Of a stretch of DNA of 10,780 nt, positions 5,508 through 10,780 are shown in pieces (position 1 is the first letter of the stretch; each line of letters opens with the position of its first letter). The notes under the pieces are model-generated. The model was not told where the DNA came from. It saw only the letters and a list, made by a program, of their open reading frames with translations, and ran no database searches. The position numbers and the translations under genes were made by a program. The stretch is taken from NCBI GenBank assembly GCA_029934675.1, contig JAOZLT010000023.1:1-10780 (forward strand). The letters run 5' to 3'. The DNA comes from Candidatus Altimarinota bacterium. Lineage in GTDB: Bacteria > Patescibacteriota > Gracilibacteria > UM-FILTER-43-11.

Positions 5508-6416
5508 TTACTGCTGTTCCATCATTTTATCGATAGCCTCTTGCATAGCCTCCATATCTATTGGTGAATCATTTAAGTTTTCTTCTGCTTCTTTCTGCAT
5601 TGTATCTTGTGAGCCATCGTCACCTACAATTTCGGCTGTATCACCTAACACACCTTTATCTGTCTCAGCAGGAAGAGGTGTATCCCCTTTCCAATTTAAC
5701 AATGGTTTATACCTTTCCATCGCGTCTTTTTCTGCGATATCGTAGTCATTAGTATCCTTATTAGCCTCATTAGTTTCACTAGCCACGTTTGCTGCATCTG
5801 TCACCCCATTATCATCATCACGATCAGGAGTCTCCTTATGCCCTGAGCCATCCTGTTGCATTGGATCCTTATTCTTATCCTGCTCCTGATTCTGTTCTTG
5901 CTCTTGATCCTGTTCCTGTTCCAAATTCCGATCAGCCGCACCCTCCTCACCATTCTTATTAAAAGATTTTTGTGTGTTCTGATTACCATCTTTTCCAATA
6001 TCGCTAAGTGTATCTTGTGCATTAGAAATAGTATTTTTTGCATTATCCCCCTCAACTGCCTCAGAAGCAGTATCAAGTACCTCAGAAGCATAACTCGCAG
6101 TTTCATTAACCTTAGATTGAGCCTCCGACTGATTAGCACTATCAGACATACCATCCACAATATCCTGAGCCATACCAATCTCATCAACGGCTGTTTCTGC
6201 GTTTCTGGCAACAGCACCCTCATCAACCCCACCACTCTGAGCATAAGCAGTTGAAATAAAAGCAATTGGAATATTACCCTTAATAAGCTCCTCAATACTA
6301 TAAAGCGCAGCTTCAGCTTTATCTAAATGATAAGAATAAGTATTTGTCCTCACATATTGATAAATTCCGCCTACGACAATAACAACCACAGCTACAATTA
6401 ATAGTGATTTTTTCAT
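5508..6416 (-). CDS. Membrane-anchored acidic Glu/Gln-rich protein, hypothetical
   Basis: This 302-residue protein has an N-terminal KK plus hydrophobic helix (5-20), a helical stretch (30-46), and a second short hydrophobic piece ending AYAQS (57-61), which looks like a signal-peptidase site. The rest is strongly acidic and polar: many DxA/SEA repeats (65-145), an uninterrupted EQEQDQEQEQNQEQD run (166-180), a Asp/Asn/Glu-rich section to about 230, and a Met-rich helical end (286-302). I recognise no domain. It is most likely exported and anchored by the first helix, with a long disordered acidic region outside the cell. Acidic disordered regions can bind cations or act as spacers, but no function can be assigned. 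It is divergent from the DUF5320 gene and ends at the hairpin 5444-5485. The Glu/Gln run is encoded by imperfect 6-bp repeats at about 5880-5922. Confidence 0.75.
   Translation of the reverse strand: MKKSLLIVAVVVIVVGGIYQYVRTNTYSYHLDKAEAALYSIEELIKGNIPIAFISTAYAQSGGVDEGAVARNAETAVDEIGMAQDIVDGMSDSANQSEAQSKVNETASYASEVLDTASEAVEGDNAKNTISNAQDTLSDIGKDGNQNTQKSFNKNGEEGAADRNLEQEQDQEQEQNQEQDKNKDPMQQDGSGHKETPDRDDDNGVTDAANVASETNEANKDTNDYDIAEKDAMERYKPLLNWKGDTPLPAETDKGVLGDTAEIVGDDGSQDTMQKEAEENLNDSPIDMEAMQEAIDKMMEQQ
5880..5922 (-). repeat. Imperfect 6-bp tandem repeat encoding the Glu/Gln run
   Basis: On the plus strand the repeat unit is CTGTTC with variants CTGATT, TTGCTC and TTGATC. It encodes the alternating Glu-Gln/Asp run of the acidic protein. 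Such tracts change length by slippage; every unit here is in frame. Confidence 0.55.
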
Positions 6417-6425
6417 AATTAAACT

Positions 6426-6446
6426 CTTTAAAATATATATTCAAAG
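6426..6446. promoter_or_regulatory. Possible second operator-like site before the acidic protein gene
   Basis: CTTTAAAATATATATTCAAAG shares AATATATATTCA (6432-6443) with the perfect palindrome at 6503-6522 and has complementary ends (CTTT/AAAG). It starts 10 bp upstream of the minus-strand ATG at 6416. If one regulator reads both sites, the divergent genes would be co-regulated. Low information content in AT-rich DNA makes this tentative. Confidence 0.3.
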
Positions 6447-6488
6447 CAACTATATATAAAAAAACATCAATATACTAATTTTTCTATG

Positions 6489-6517
6489 TTGACTTTTTAT
6501 AGTTATGAATATATATT
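6489..6517 (+). promoter_or_regulatory. Promoter of the DUF5320-DUF134-transglutaminase cluster
   Basis: TTGACT (6489-6494, 5 of 6) and TATATT (6512-6517, 5 of 6) are 17 bp apart. Transcription would start near 6525, about 23 nt before the ATG at 6548. An alternative is the perfect TATAAT at 6529-6534, which lacks a good -35 and would give an almost leaderless mRNA. Confidence 0.5.
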
Positions 6518-6522
6518 CATAA
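6503..6522. promoter_or_regulatory. Perfect 20-bp palindrome over the promoter
   Basis: TTATGAATATATATTCATAA is a perfect palindrome. It covers part of the promoter spacer and the whole -10 box of the cluster, the classic place for a repressor site. The DUF134 protein encoded two genes downstream has an HTH region and is the obvious candidate ligand. Direct evidence is lacking. Confidence 0.6.
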
Positions 6523-6547
6523 TGACTTTATAATTAATTTAAATATT

Positions 6548-6736
6548 ATGCCAAATTTTGATAAAACAGGTCCAGAAGGTAAAGGTAAAATGACCGGTCG
6601 TGGAATGGGCGCTTGCAATCCAAATACACCTCAACCCCCTAATCGCGGAGGAGGACGTGGCTTGGGTAGGGGCTTTGGTAGAGGCTTTGGTAGAGGTTTT
6701 GGTAGACAAGCTACCAATAACTCTGAAAAAGAATAG
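6548..6736 (+). CDS. DUF5320-like Gly/Arg-rich small protein
   Basis: This 62-residue protein begins MPNFDKTGPEGKGKMTGRGMGAC, which follows the DUF5320 pattern MPxxDxTGPxGxGPMTGRGxGxC. A Pro-rich bridge (27-32) is followed by RGGGRG and four near-identical G(L/F)GRG units (33-53), then a short polar end. DUF5320 proteins are of unknown function and often sit beside genes for DUF134 regulators, Mrp/Nbp35-type ATPases and NifX-like iron-molybdenum cofactor proteins. Here the DUF134 gene does follow, 55 bp downstream, which supports the call; the Fe-S and NifX partners are not in the window. One Cys (C23) is present. The Gly/Arg repeats suggest a disordered, possibly nucleic-acid-binding tail. 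No Shine-Dalgarno sequence. Confidence 0.78.
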   Translation: MPNFDKTGPEGKGKMTGRGMGACNPNTPQPPNRGGGRGLGRGFGRGFGRGFGRQATNNSEKE

Positions 6737-6791
6737 TAGATTTTTTTATTCTAAATGGATAAGATAAAAAAGCATTAAACAGCCAACTTTT

Positions 6792-7073
6792 ATGATGCGA
6801 CCACGAAAAATCAGACGAATTGGGCATAGCCCAGGAATAACCTATTTTAAACCACGCAACGCACCACTACAATCATTAGAAGAAGTAAATTTACAACATG
6901 ATGAGTTTGAAGCTATTCGTTTAAGGTATGTTGAAAATTTAAAACAAATTGCCTGCGCTAAAAAAATGAAAATTTCCCAAAGTACATTCCAACGTATTCT
7001 TATCTCCGCCAATCAAAAAATCGCAGAAGCTCTGGTAAAAGGAAAAGCAATTAGAATTGAAGAAATAGAATAA
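6792..7073 (+). CDS. DUF134/UPF0251 family DNA-binding protein
   Basis: This 93-residue protein matches the UPF0251/DUF134 family along its length: RPRKIRRIGHSPGITYFKPR at the start, LEEVNLQHDEFEAIRL in the middle, and a helix-turn-helix like sigma-70 region 4 (LKQIACAKKMKISQSTFQRILISANQKIAEAL, about 50-82), ending GKAIRIEE. Typical members carry extra Cys residues near the N-terminus for metal; this one keeps only C55, within the HTH. The gene has two adjacent ATGs (6792 and 6795); MRPRK at 6795 fits the family equally well. It lies in a cluster with the DUF5320 gene before it and a transglutaminase-fold gene one base after its stop. It may bind the palindrome at 6503-6522 and regulate the cluster; that is inference. 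Confidence 0.92.
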   Translation: MMRPRKIRRIGHSPGITYFKPRNAPLQSLEEVNLQHDEFEAIRLRYVENLKQIACAKKMKISQSTFQRILISANQKIAEALVKGKAIRIEEIE

Positions 7074-7074
7074 A

Positions 7075-7674
7075 ATGGATACTGCTATAAAAAAACAAAT
7101 TATCCAGAAATGGACTAATAAACAGCCACTTAATCAAAAAATAATTACACTTTTTGAGAGAGTGCGTGATATTCCATATGGTGATATCGGATCAAGAAAT
7201 CCTACTGATGTTTATAAACAAAATAAAGGCACATGTTCTGGTAAGCATGAACTGCTTAAAGAACTATACCAACAACTTGGAATACAAGTAAAAAGCTATT
7301 TGGTTATGCATCATTTTAAAAAAATGCCTGTAAAATTTCCTAATCACATACAAAATATTCTCAATAAAAGAAATATTCTTGACCCACATAATTTTCTTAA
7401 AATTCTAGTAAGCAAAAAATGGATTACAGTAGATGTAACATGGAACAAACCACTTAAAAAACTTGGTTTTCCTGTTAATGAAAATTGGGATGGAAAAACA
7501 GATATGCAAATTGCTGTAATGCCAAAAGGTAAAATTTTTGAAACTAATGACCCAATATCACTAAAAAAACAACTCATAAGCCAATTATCAGATCAAGTTC
7601 AAAAAGATAGAAAATTATTCCTATCTGAACTAACTGAATGGTTAGATTTACTAAGAGAAAATAAGACAGCTTAA
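7075..7674 (+). CDS. Transglutaminase-fold (papain-like) protein
   Basis: This 199-residue protein contains a transglutaminase-like core. The nucleophile is C54 in NKGTCSGKHELLKELYQQLGI, which has the usual GxCxxKxxLL pattern at the start of the core helix. H105 (DPHNFLKI) and D120 (WITVDVTWN) sit on the following strands and complete the Cys-His-Asp triad. Members act as peptidases, amidases or transglutaminases; the substrate here is unknown. There is no signal peptide, so it is probably cytoplasmic. The ATG is one base after the stop of the DUF134 gene, implying translational coupling. The C-terminal third (about 150-199) is helical and charged and looks like no known domain. Why such an enzyme is coupled to a DUF5320/DUF134 pair is unclear. 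Confidence 0.8.
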   Translation: MDTAIKKQIIQKWTNKQPLNQKIITLFERVRDIPYGDIGSRNPTDVYKQNKGTCSGKHELLKELYQQLGIQVKSYLVMHHFKKMPVKFPNHIQNILNKRNILDPHNFLKILVSKKWITVDVTWNKPLKKLGFPVNENWDGKTDMQIAVMPKGKIFETNDPISLKKQLISQLSDQVQKDRKLFLSELTEWLDLLRENKTA

Positions 7675-7735
7675 TCCATAGATAACACTTGCGCATAGTC
7701 ACTTCGGAGAATACAGGTTAGAGAACCATTTTTTA

Positions 7736-7750
7736 AGTATATGATATACT
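7736..7750 (+). promoter_or_regulatory. Extended -10 promoter within an inverted repeat, 4-TM gene
   Basis: AGTATATGATATACT is an inverted repeat (AGTATA/TATACT, 3-nt centre). Its right half is an extended -10, TGATATACT (7742-7750). The start would be near 7757, 24 nt before the ATG. Overlap of dyad and -10 could reflect a regulator site or chance in AT-rich DNA. Confidence 0.4.
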
Positions 7751-7780
7751 CAAAACACTATTTAATAACAAAAAATAAGA

Positions 7781-8161
7781 ATGGAACTATCAATATTTGT
7801 TGCCAAAATCATTGGCGTTACCTATATCGCTATGTCGATTGGTGTTTTAATGGGCACAATCAGCTATAAGAAGATACTTCAGGATATCACTAAAACCCCA
7901 GCAGTAATTCCTTTGATGGGTCTTTTTGGTATCTTAATCGGGATGCTTTTAATCGAATATCACAATATTTGGGTATGGGATTGGCCAGTAGTAATAACCC
8001 TAATTGGATGGATTGGAGTTGTTAAAGGTGTAAGCCTTATGGTTTTTCCAAATTTCACCAAATGGTTTGAACCGATGTTTTCTGGTAAATTCATGAAAAT
8101 AATGCCTTACTTCACTTTGGCATTCGGCCTGCTATTCGCATATTTTGGATTTTTTGCTTAA
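7781..8161 (+). CDS. Four-TM small membrane protein, hypothetical
   Basis: This 126-residue protein has four hydrophobic helices at about 5-26, 41-60, 68-89 and 106-125, with short connecting loops. The last loop carries FPNFTKWFEPMFSGKFMK, amphipathic and aromatic. Gly-rich motifs in the second and third helices (GLFGILIGM, IGWIGVVKG) suggest tight packing. No catalytic or metal-binding motif is visible. Small four-helix membrane proteins of this size are common and poorly characterised in small-genome bacteria; I assign no family. It has its own extended -10 promoter and appears monocistronic. Confidence 0.8.
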   Translation: MELSIFVAKIIGVTYIAMSIGVLMGTISYKKILQDITKTPAVIPLMGLFGILIGMLLIEYHNIWVWDWPVVITLIGWIGVVKGVSLMVFPNFTKWFEPMFSGKFMKIMPYFTLAFGLLFAYFGFFA

Positions 8162-8267
8162 CCCTCTAAATGTAGTAGTCTCCACATATTTTCTCTCGTA
8201 ACTCTTACATAGTCTTTTTGCTGACAGTATAAAGATGAAAATGGAAGAATTAGGATTCTTTGATATG

Positions 8268-8276
8268 TGGTATAAT
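8268..8276 (+). promoter_or_regulatory. Extended -10 promoter for the PhnA-like gene
   Basis: TGGTATAAT is a perfect extended -10 (TGn plus TATAAT). No -35 is needed or seen. Transcription would begin near 8283, with a leader of about 32 nt to the ATG at 8315. Confidence 0.55.
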
Positions 8277-8314
8277 CCAAACGCTCATATTCGACCATTT
8301 AACCCCTTCCAACC

Positions 8315-8527
8315 ATGCCCGAAACAAAAGATAGTAACGGAAACGTACTCAACGACGGAGATTCTGTTCAGCTTATTAAAGACTTAAAGCTAAAAGGCAC
8401 TTCCAGCACATTTAAACGAGGCACTGTAGCAAAGAACATTCGGCTAACAGATAACGCCGGAGAAATTGAGTGTCGGTTTGGCAAAACCACTATTGTATTA
8501 AAAACCGAATTTTTGAAAAAGAGATAG
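8315..8527 (+). CDS. PhnA/YjdM C-terminal domain protein (no zinc ribbon)
   Basis: This 70-residue protein aligns by eye with the C-terminal beta-barrel domain of PhnA/YjdM: KDSNGNVLNDGDSVQLIKDLKLKGTSSTFKRGTVAKNIRL is the family signature, and the end TIVLKTEFLKKR is typical. Full-length E. coli YjdM is about 110 residues because of an N-terminal zinc ribbon, which is absent here; only one Cys (in ECRFG) remains. Stand-alone domains of this kind exist. The family name (alkylphosphonate uptake) is historical and the function is unproven. It has its own promoter and is followed 60 bp later by the SLH-esterase gene on the same strand. Confidence 0.88.
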   Translation: MPETKDSNGNVLNDGDSVQLIKDLKLKGTSSTFKRGTVAKNIRLTDNAGEIECRFGKTTIVLKTEFLKKR

Positions 8528-8587
8528 TAATATTGGTTGTAATAAATTCTGTATTTTTACGTTTTAAACTATATAAAACGATTATTT

Positions 8588-9952
8588 ATGAAACTCAAAC
8601 TCATACCTCTCATCATTCTCGGATTAATTTGGCCATACAACCTCTCGTATCAAGCCAATATATTTACCGATATCAGCGATTCCCCCTACAAAACCAGTAT
8701 TGAATATTTATATGATAGTGGAGTTGTCGAGGGTTATTCTGACGGAAGTTTTGGACCAAATAAAAAGATTAACCGTGCGGAAATTATAAAAATAATCCTC
8801 GAAGCTAGCACTAATGAGGACATTGGACATAAGCTGAATTGTTTTAAAGATGTACGTGGTAGTTGGTATGCAAAATATGTTTGTTACGCAAAAGAAAATG
8901 GAATAGTTGAAGGTTATTCTGATGGCAAATTCCGCCCCGCACAAAACGTAAATATGGTAGAAGGTCTGAAAATGGGAATTGAGAGCTTCCCAGTTGAAGT
9001 TGGTTCAGCAAACAATCCTTGGTATCAAAAATATATCAACTTTGTTCACAATAATAATATTTTTTCCAAATATTCAGTCCTCCCACAAAAAGATATGACA
9101 AGAGGTGAAATGGCACATCTGATTCATCAGATGATGTTAAATGATAGCGGTACCAAAAAGTTTACAGGAATTCGAGATAGTAAATCAGCAGGCTGTGGAA
9201 TCAATCCTCCATCCCCCACCCCAACAAGCTCAATAATCGACGGACGAATACGCCACTATATAACCAATATTCCAAACGGCTACAACAAAGATAAACCAGT
9301 AAGTCTGGTCTTCGCTTTCCACGGCAGAACAAACCCAAACACCCAAGTCCGCACTTATTATAAAGTAGAGGAAGCATCTAATAACAAAGCAATATTCATC
9401 TATCCCGCAGGCCTGCCGGAAGAAGGACCAAACAGAAATTGGTCCGACCCTGGCGATAAGTCATCCGAACTCAGAGATTTTGAGTTATTCGACCAGTTAC
9501 TAGAGGAATTCTCAAATAATTATTGTATTGATACGGATAAAGTATATGTTATCGGTCACAGCCTAGGTGCATGGTTCACCAACAACCTTTCCTGCGCACG
9601 TGGTAATAAAATAAGAGCAATCGGTAGTGTCGGTGGTGGAACTACGATTAATGAATGTACAGGCCCAGTCGCCGCAATAATTATGCATAATCCATTAGAC
9701 AGATTAGCCCCTTTCAGCTCTGGCGAAACCGCCCGCAACCAACTAATTACCCAAAATCAATGTAGCTCAAGTACAGCCTCCACAAATCCGACGAATCTGA
9801 AATGTGTAGAGTATCAAGGATGCAACAACATCGCCCCACTCAAATGGTGTCCGCATAATGATAGTACTGAATGGGGAGGTGCATACTACCCTCACACCTG
9901 GCCAGATGGAGCAGGTTCGGAGATATGGAAATTTTTTGAAAGCTTGGAATAG
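8588..9952 (+). CDS. SLH-domain-anchored secreted alpha/beta-hydrolase (esterase / PHB depolymerase-like)
   Basis: This 454-residue protein has a signal peptide (K2-K4, hydrophobic 5-20, likely cut near SYQA-N, residue 23). Two clear SLH repeats follow (about 26-70 and 86-130, each with GxVEGYSDGxFxP) and a third, degenerate one (about 143-183). A Pro/Thr/Ser linker (203-215) leads to an alpha/beta-hydrolase of the LpqC/PHB-depolymerase or feruloyl-esterase (CE1-like) type. The catalytic triad is visible: S325 in GHSLG, D371 in HNPLD, H436 in YYPHTW; HG (245-246) likely forms the oxyanion hole. Eight cysteines in the second half suggest disulfides, fitting an extracellular site. SLH domains bind secondary cell-wall polymers or S-layer glycan, so the enzyme is probably held on the surface to remove acyl esters from polysaccharide or polyester. 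The substrate cannot be read from the sequence. The first ATG is used. Confidence 0.88.
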   Translation: MKLKLIPLIILGLIWPYNLSYQANIFTDISDSPYKTSIEYLYDSGVVEGYSDGSFGPNKKINRAEIIKIILEASTNEDIGHKLNCFKDVRGSWYAKYVCYAKENGIVEGYSDGKFRPAQNVNMVEGLKMGIESFPVEVGSANNPWYQKYINFVHNNNIFSKYSVLPQKDMTRGEMAHLIHQMMLNDSGTKKFTGIRDSKSAGCGINPPSPTPTSSIIDGRIRHYITNIPNGYNKDKPVSLVFAFHGRTNPNTQVRTYYKVEEASNNKAIFIYPAGLPEEGPNRNWSDPGDKSSELRDFELFDQLLEEFSNNYCIDTDKVYVIGHSLGAWFTNNLSCARGNKIRAIGSVGGGTTINECTGPVAAIIMHNPLDRLAPFSSGETARNQLITQNQCSSSTASTNPTNLKCVEYQGCNNIAPLKWCPHNDSTEWGGAYYPHTWPDGAGSEIWKFFESLE

Positions 9953-10020
9953 GTAATTTGTACAATAAACATTGTGTGGGGTAATATCTTATCCATTTAT
10001 TCAATCCATACCCCTATTCT

Positions 10021-10123
10021 AAAACCCCCACCCCCTTGTCATGAGGCAATATTGATAATGTTTTAATAAATATTACACAAACCCAATATTGCTACCCCTT
10101 GATAAAGGGGGCTGGGGGGATTT
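10021..10123. repeat. G/C-run imperfect inverted repeat (about 103 bp, REP/MITE-like)
   Basis: The left arm (10021-10054) holds AAAACCCCCACCCCC, then TTGTCATGAG, then GCAATATTG. The right arm (10084-10123) holds CAATATTGC, CCCCTTGATAAAGGGG and GGCTGGGGGGATTT. The arms pair imperfectly along their length, with GCAATATTG/CAATATTGC as a perfect 9-bp core, around an AT-rich centre. The right arm also folds on itself (CCCCTT/AAGGGG, 4-nt loop). The composition resembles dispersed intergenic repeats of many bacteria. No transposase is nearby. Confidence 0.65.
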
Positions 10124-10189
10124 CCAGACAGACCCTGATCCTTTAGATCCCCACGCAACTTTTATTGTAAGAAATCCAAATAATTTCTA

Positions 10190-10217
10190 TTGATTTTCCA
10201 CTTAAAACTTATATAAT
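10190..10217 (+). promoter_or_regulatory. Promoter of the 79-aa protein gene
   Basis: TTGATT (10190-10195, 4 of 6) and a perfect TATAAT (10212-10217) are 16 bp apart. Transcription would start near 10224, 17 nt before the ATG, through an A-rich leader with no Shine-Dalgarno sequence. Confidence 0.5.
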
Positions 10218-10240
10218 CTAACCGAAATAAAAATAAAAAT

Positions 10241-10480
10241 ATGACAGCAACAAACCACCCCGCAATAGATTTTACACAGGAAGCAAATAAGCTAGAGACA
10301 ATACTTAATGAACTAGAAACCAATAATAATAGTGGTAATTTTAAAGATACTATTATCGCATGTAGAACGGGTTTTATGAATTTAGATAGGTGTAACGACA
10401 AAAGAGTCATATTGAATACTATTAGAAAAAGTTTGGATACTATTGCTAAACAAAAACCTCATCTTGAATTAGTCAAATAA
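10241..10480 (+). CDS. Small helical hypothetical protein
   Basis: This 79-residue protein is polar and predicted helical throughout. Two amphipathic stretches are visible (about 12-27, QEANKLETILNELE region, and 52-77, KRVILNTIRKSLDTIAKQK), joined by an Asn/Ser-rich loop (28-33) and a middle helix with C41 and C51. No membrane segment, signal peptide or known motif is seen. Codon use and a well-placed promoter support a real gene. It is 67 bp before another short same-strand gene with its own promoter. I recognise no family. Confidence 0.65.
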   Translation: MTATNHPAIDFTQEANKLETILNELETNNNSGNFKDTIIACRTGFMNLDRCNDKRVILNTIRKSLDTIAKQKPHLELVK

Positions 10481-10496
10481 AAAAACTTGTTATTTT

Positions 10497-10524
10497 TTGT
10501 AATTTGGATTTTTTAAGGTACAAT
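10497..10524 (+). promoter_or_regulatory. Promoter of the C-terminally anchored acidic protein gene
   Basis: TTGTAA (10497-10502, 4 of 6) and TACAAT (10519-10524, 5 of 6) are 16 bp apart. Transcription would start near 10531, about 17 nt before the ATG at 10548. Confidence 0.42.
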
Positions 10525-10547
10525 ACTAATTACTTAATCAAACACCT

Positions 10548-10772
10548 ATGTTAGACGAAGAAGGTAATAATCCTTTTGAAGTAGAATCGGAAGAACGCGA
10601 CGAAAACTCTGCAGTTCAGTACAATGAACCTGAAGATATTGAATCTGAACAGCTTAGACCTACCGCACCACCCGAAAAAATCATGATGGAACACGAGGAA
10701 AAGAACAAAAAATCCAAAGCCGGTATAATTTTGGTTATTCTTTTTGCTGTTATTTTGATCATTGGCTTCTAA
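10548..10772 (+). CDS. Acidic protein with C-terminal membrane anchor, hypothetical
   Basis: This 74-residue protein is acidic and disordered over residues 1-50 (EVESEERDE, EPEDIESEQ) with a Pro-rich RPTAPPEK piece. A basic patch (KNKKSK, 52-57) then precedes one hydrophobic helix (AGIILVILFAVILIIGF, 58-74) that ends at the stop codon. The basic patch before the helix predicts the N-terminal part to be in the cytoplasm, as in tail-anchored proteins. The stop TAA at 10770-10772 lies inside the window, so the gene is complete unless read-through or an assembly error occurred. No family is recognised. Confidence 0.68.
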   Translation: MLDEEGNNPFEVESEERDENSAVQYNEPEDIESEQLRPTAPPEKIMMEHEEKNKKSKAGIILVILFAVILIIGF

Positions 10773-10780
10773 AGTGTCTT

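Larger units (their letters stand above)
9953..10240. other. Intergenic region with G/C-rich repeat
   Basis: No gene is seen. It holds a weak hairpin just after the esterase stop (ACAAT 9962-9966 with ATTGT 9971-9975), the large imperfect inverted repeat at 10021-10123, and the promoter of the next gene. C- and G-runs contrast with the AT-rich window. Confidence 0.6.

Noticed and set aside
5801..6295. Overlapping open frames on both strands across the acidic protein gene
   Set aside because: They arise from repeats and biased composition. Products are Leu/Arg/Ile-rich low-complexity shadows, whereas the chosen frame has an anchor, start and terminator.
8182..8270. Complementary octamers CCACATAT (8182-8189) and ATATGTGG (8263-8270)
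   Set aside because: The 73-nt spacer and short arms make a stable structure unlikely. Such pairs are expected by chance in 150 bp of AT-rich DNA.
8235..8387. 50-codon plus-strand frame (MKMEELGFFDMWYNPN...) overlapping the start of the PhnA-like gene
   Set aside because: It overlaps the well-supported PhnA frame by 73 bp and contains that gene's extended -10 promoter. No family is recognised and it is probably chance.
9953..10240. CRISPR array or tRNA in the G/C-rich gap
   Set aside because: There are no regularly spaced direct repeats and no cloverleaf. The signal is a single inverted repeat.
1956..10772. Possible reassignment of TGA to Gly or Trp, prompted by the lack of TGA stops
   Set aside because: TypA, the SLH-esterase and the other recognised proteins read full length in the standard code without needing TGA as sense, so the window gives no positive evidence for recoding.

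Overview
The window is AT-rich, densely packed bacterial chromosome. Genes are short and mostly standalone or in pairs or triplets, and none has a convincing Shine-Dalgarno sequence at a well-supported start. Its make-up suggests an uncultivated small-genome bacterium, most likely of the Candidatus Patescibacteria/CPR type: a CxxC-x17-CxxC protein with disordered tails, an SLH-anchored surface enzyme, and several small hypothetical membrane proteins. The lineage call is inference; no rRNA or other taxonomic marker is present apart from the universal GTPase TypA/BipA.

Layout, left to right. (1) Positions 1-44 hold the first 14 codons of a leftward gene that looks like the start of a Fic-family protein. 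It is divergent from a GIY-YIG nuclease-like gene (418-657), with three tandem 11-bp repeats between them. (2) A 55-residue Gly-rich membrane peptide (701-868) is followed by a 251-residue protein with two zinc-binding CxxC-x17-CxxC modules, RGG/RDRG linkers, a short coil and a histone-H1-like Lys tail (1134-1889). (3) A 16-bp perfect hairpin lies between that gene and the convergent typA/bipA (1956-3746, minus). (4) Minus-strand pair: a CsoR-family repressor (5020-5253) followed by a 10-TM membrane protein (3842-4990). They lie downstream of a textbook CsoR operator placed exactly between TTGACA and TATTAT promoter boxes (5396-5425). (5) A membrane-anchored, acidic, Glu/Gln-rich protein (5508-6416, minus) ends at a strong hairpin. 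(6) Plus-strand cluster: DUF5320-like Gly-rich peptide, DUF134/UPF0251 DNA-binding protein and transglutaminase-fold protein (6548-7674), behind a perfect 20-bp palindrome that overlaps the promoter. (7) Standalone plus-strand genes: a 4-TM protein, a PhnA/YjdM C-terminal-domain-only protein, an SLH-esterase fusion, a small helical protein and a C-terminally membrane-anchored acidic protein, with a G/C-rich imperfect inverted repeat at 10021-10123.

Two small regulatory circuits stand out as likely functional units. One is the autoregulated csoR-membrane protein operon, where a Cu(I)- or persulfide-type sensor probably controls a single transporter-like protein. The other is the DUF5320-DUF134-transglutaminase cluster, where the DUF134 protein is a candidate ligand for the palindrome upstream. 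No complete mobile element, CRISPR array, tRNA or rRNA was found.
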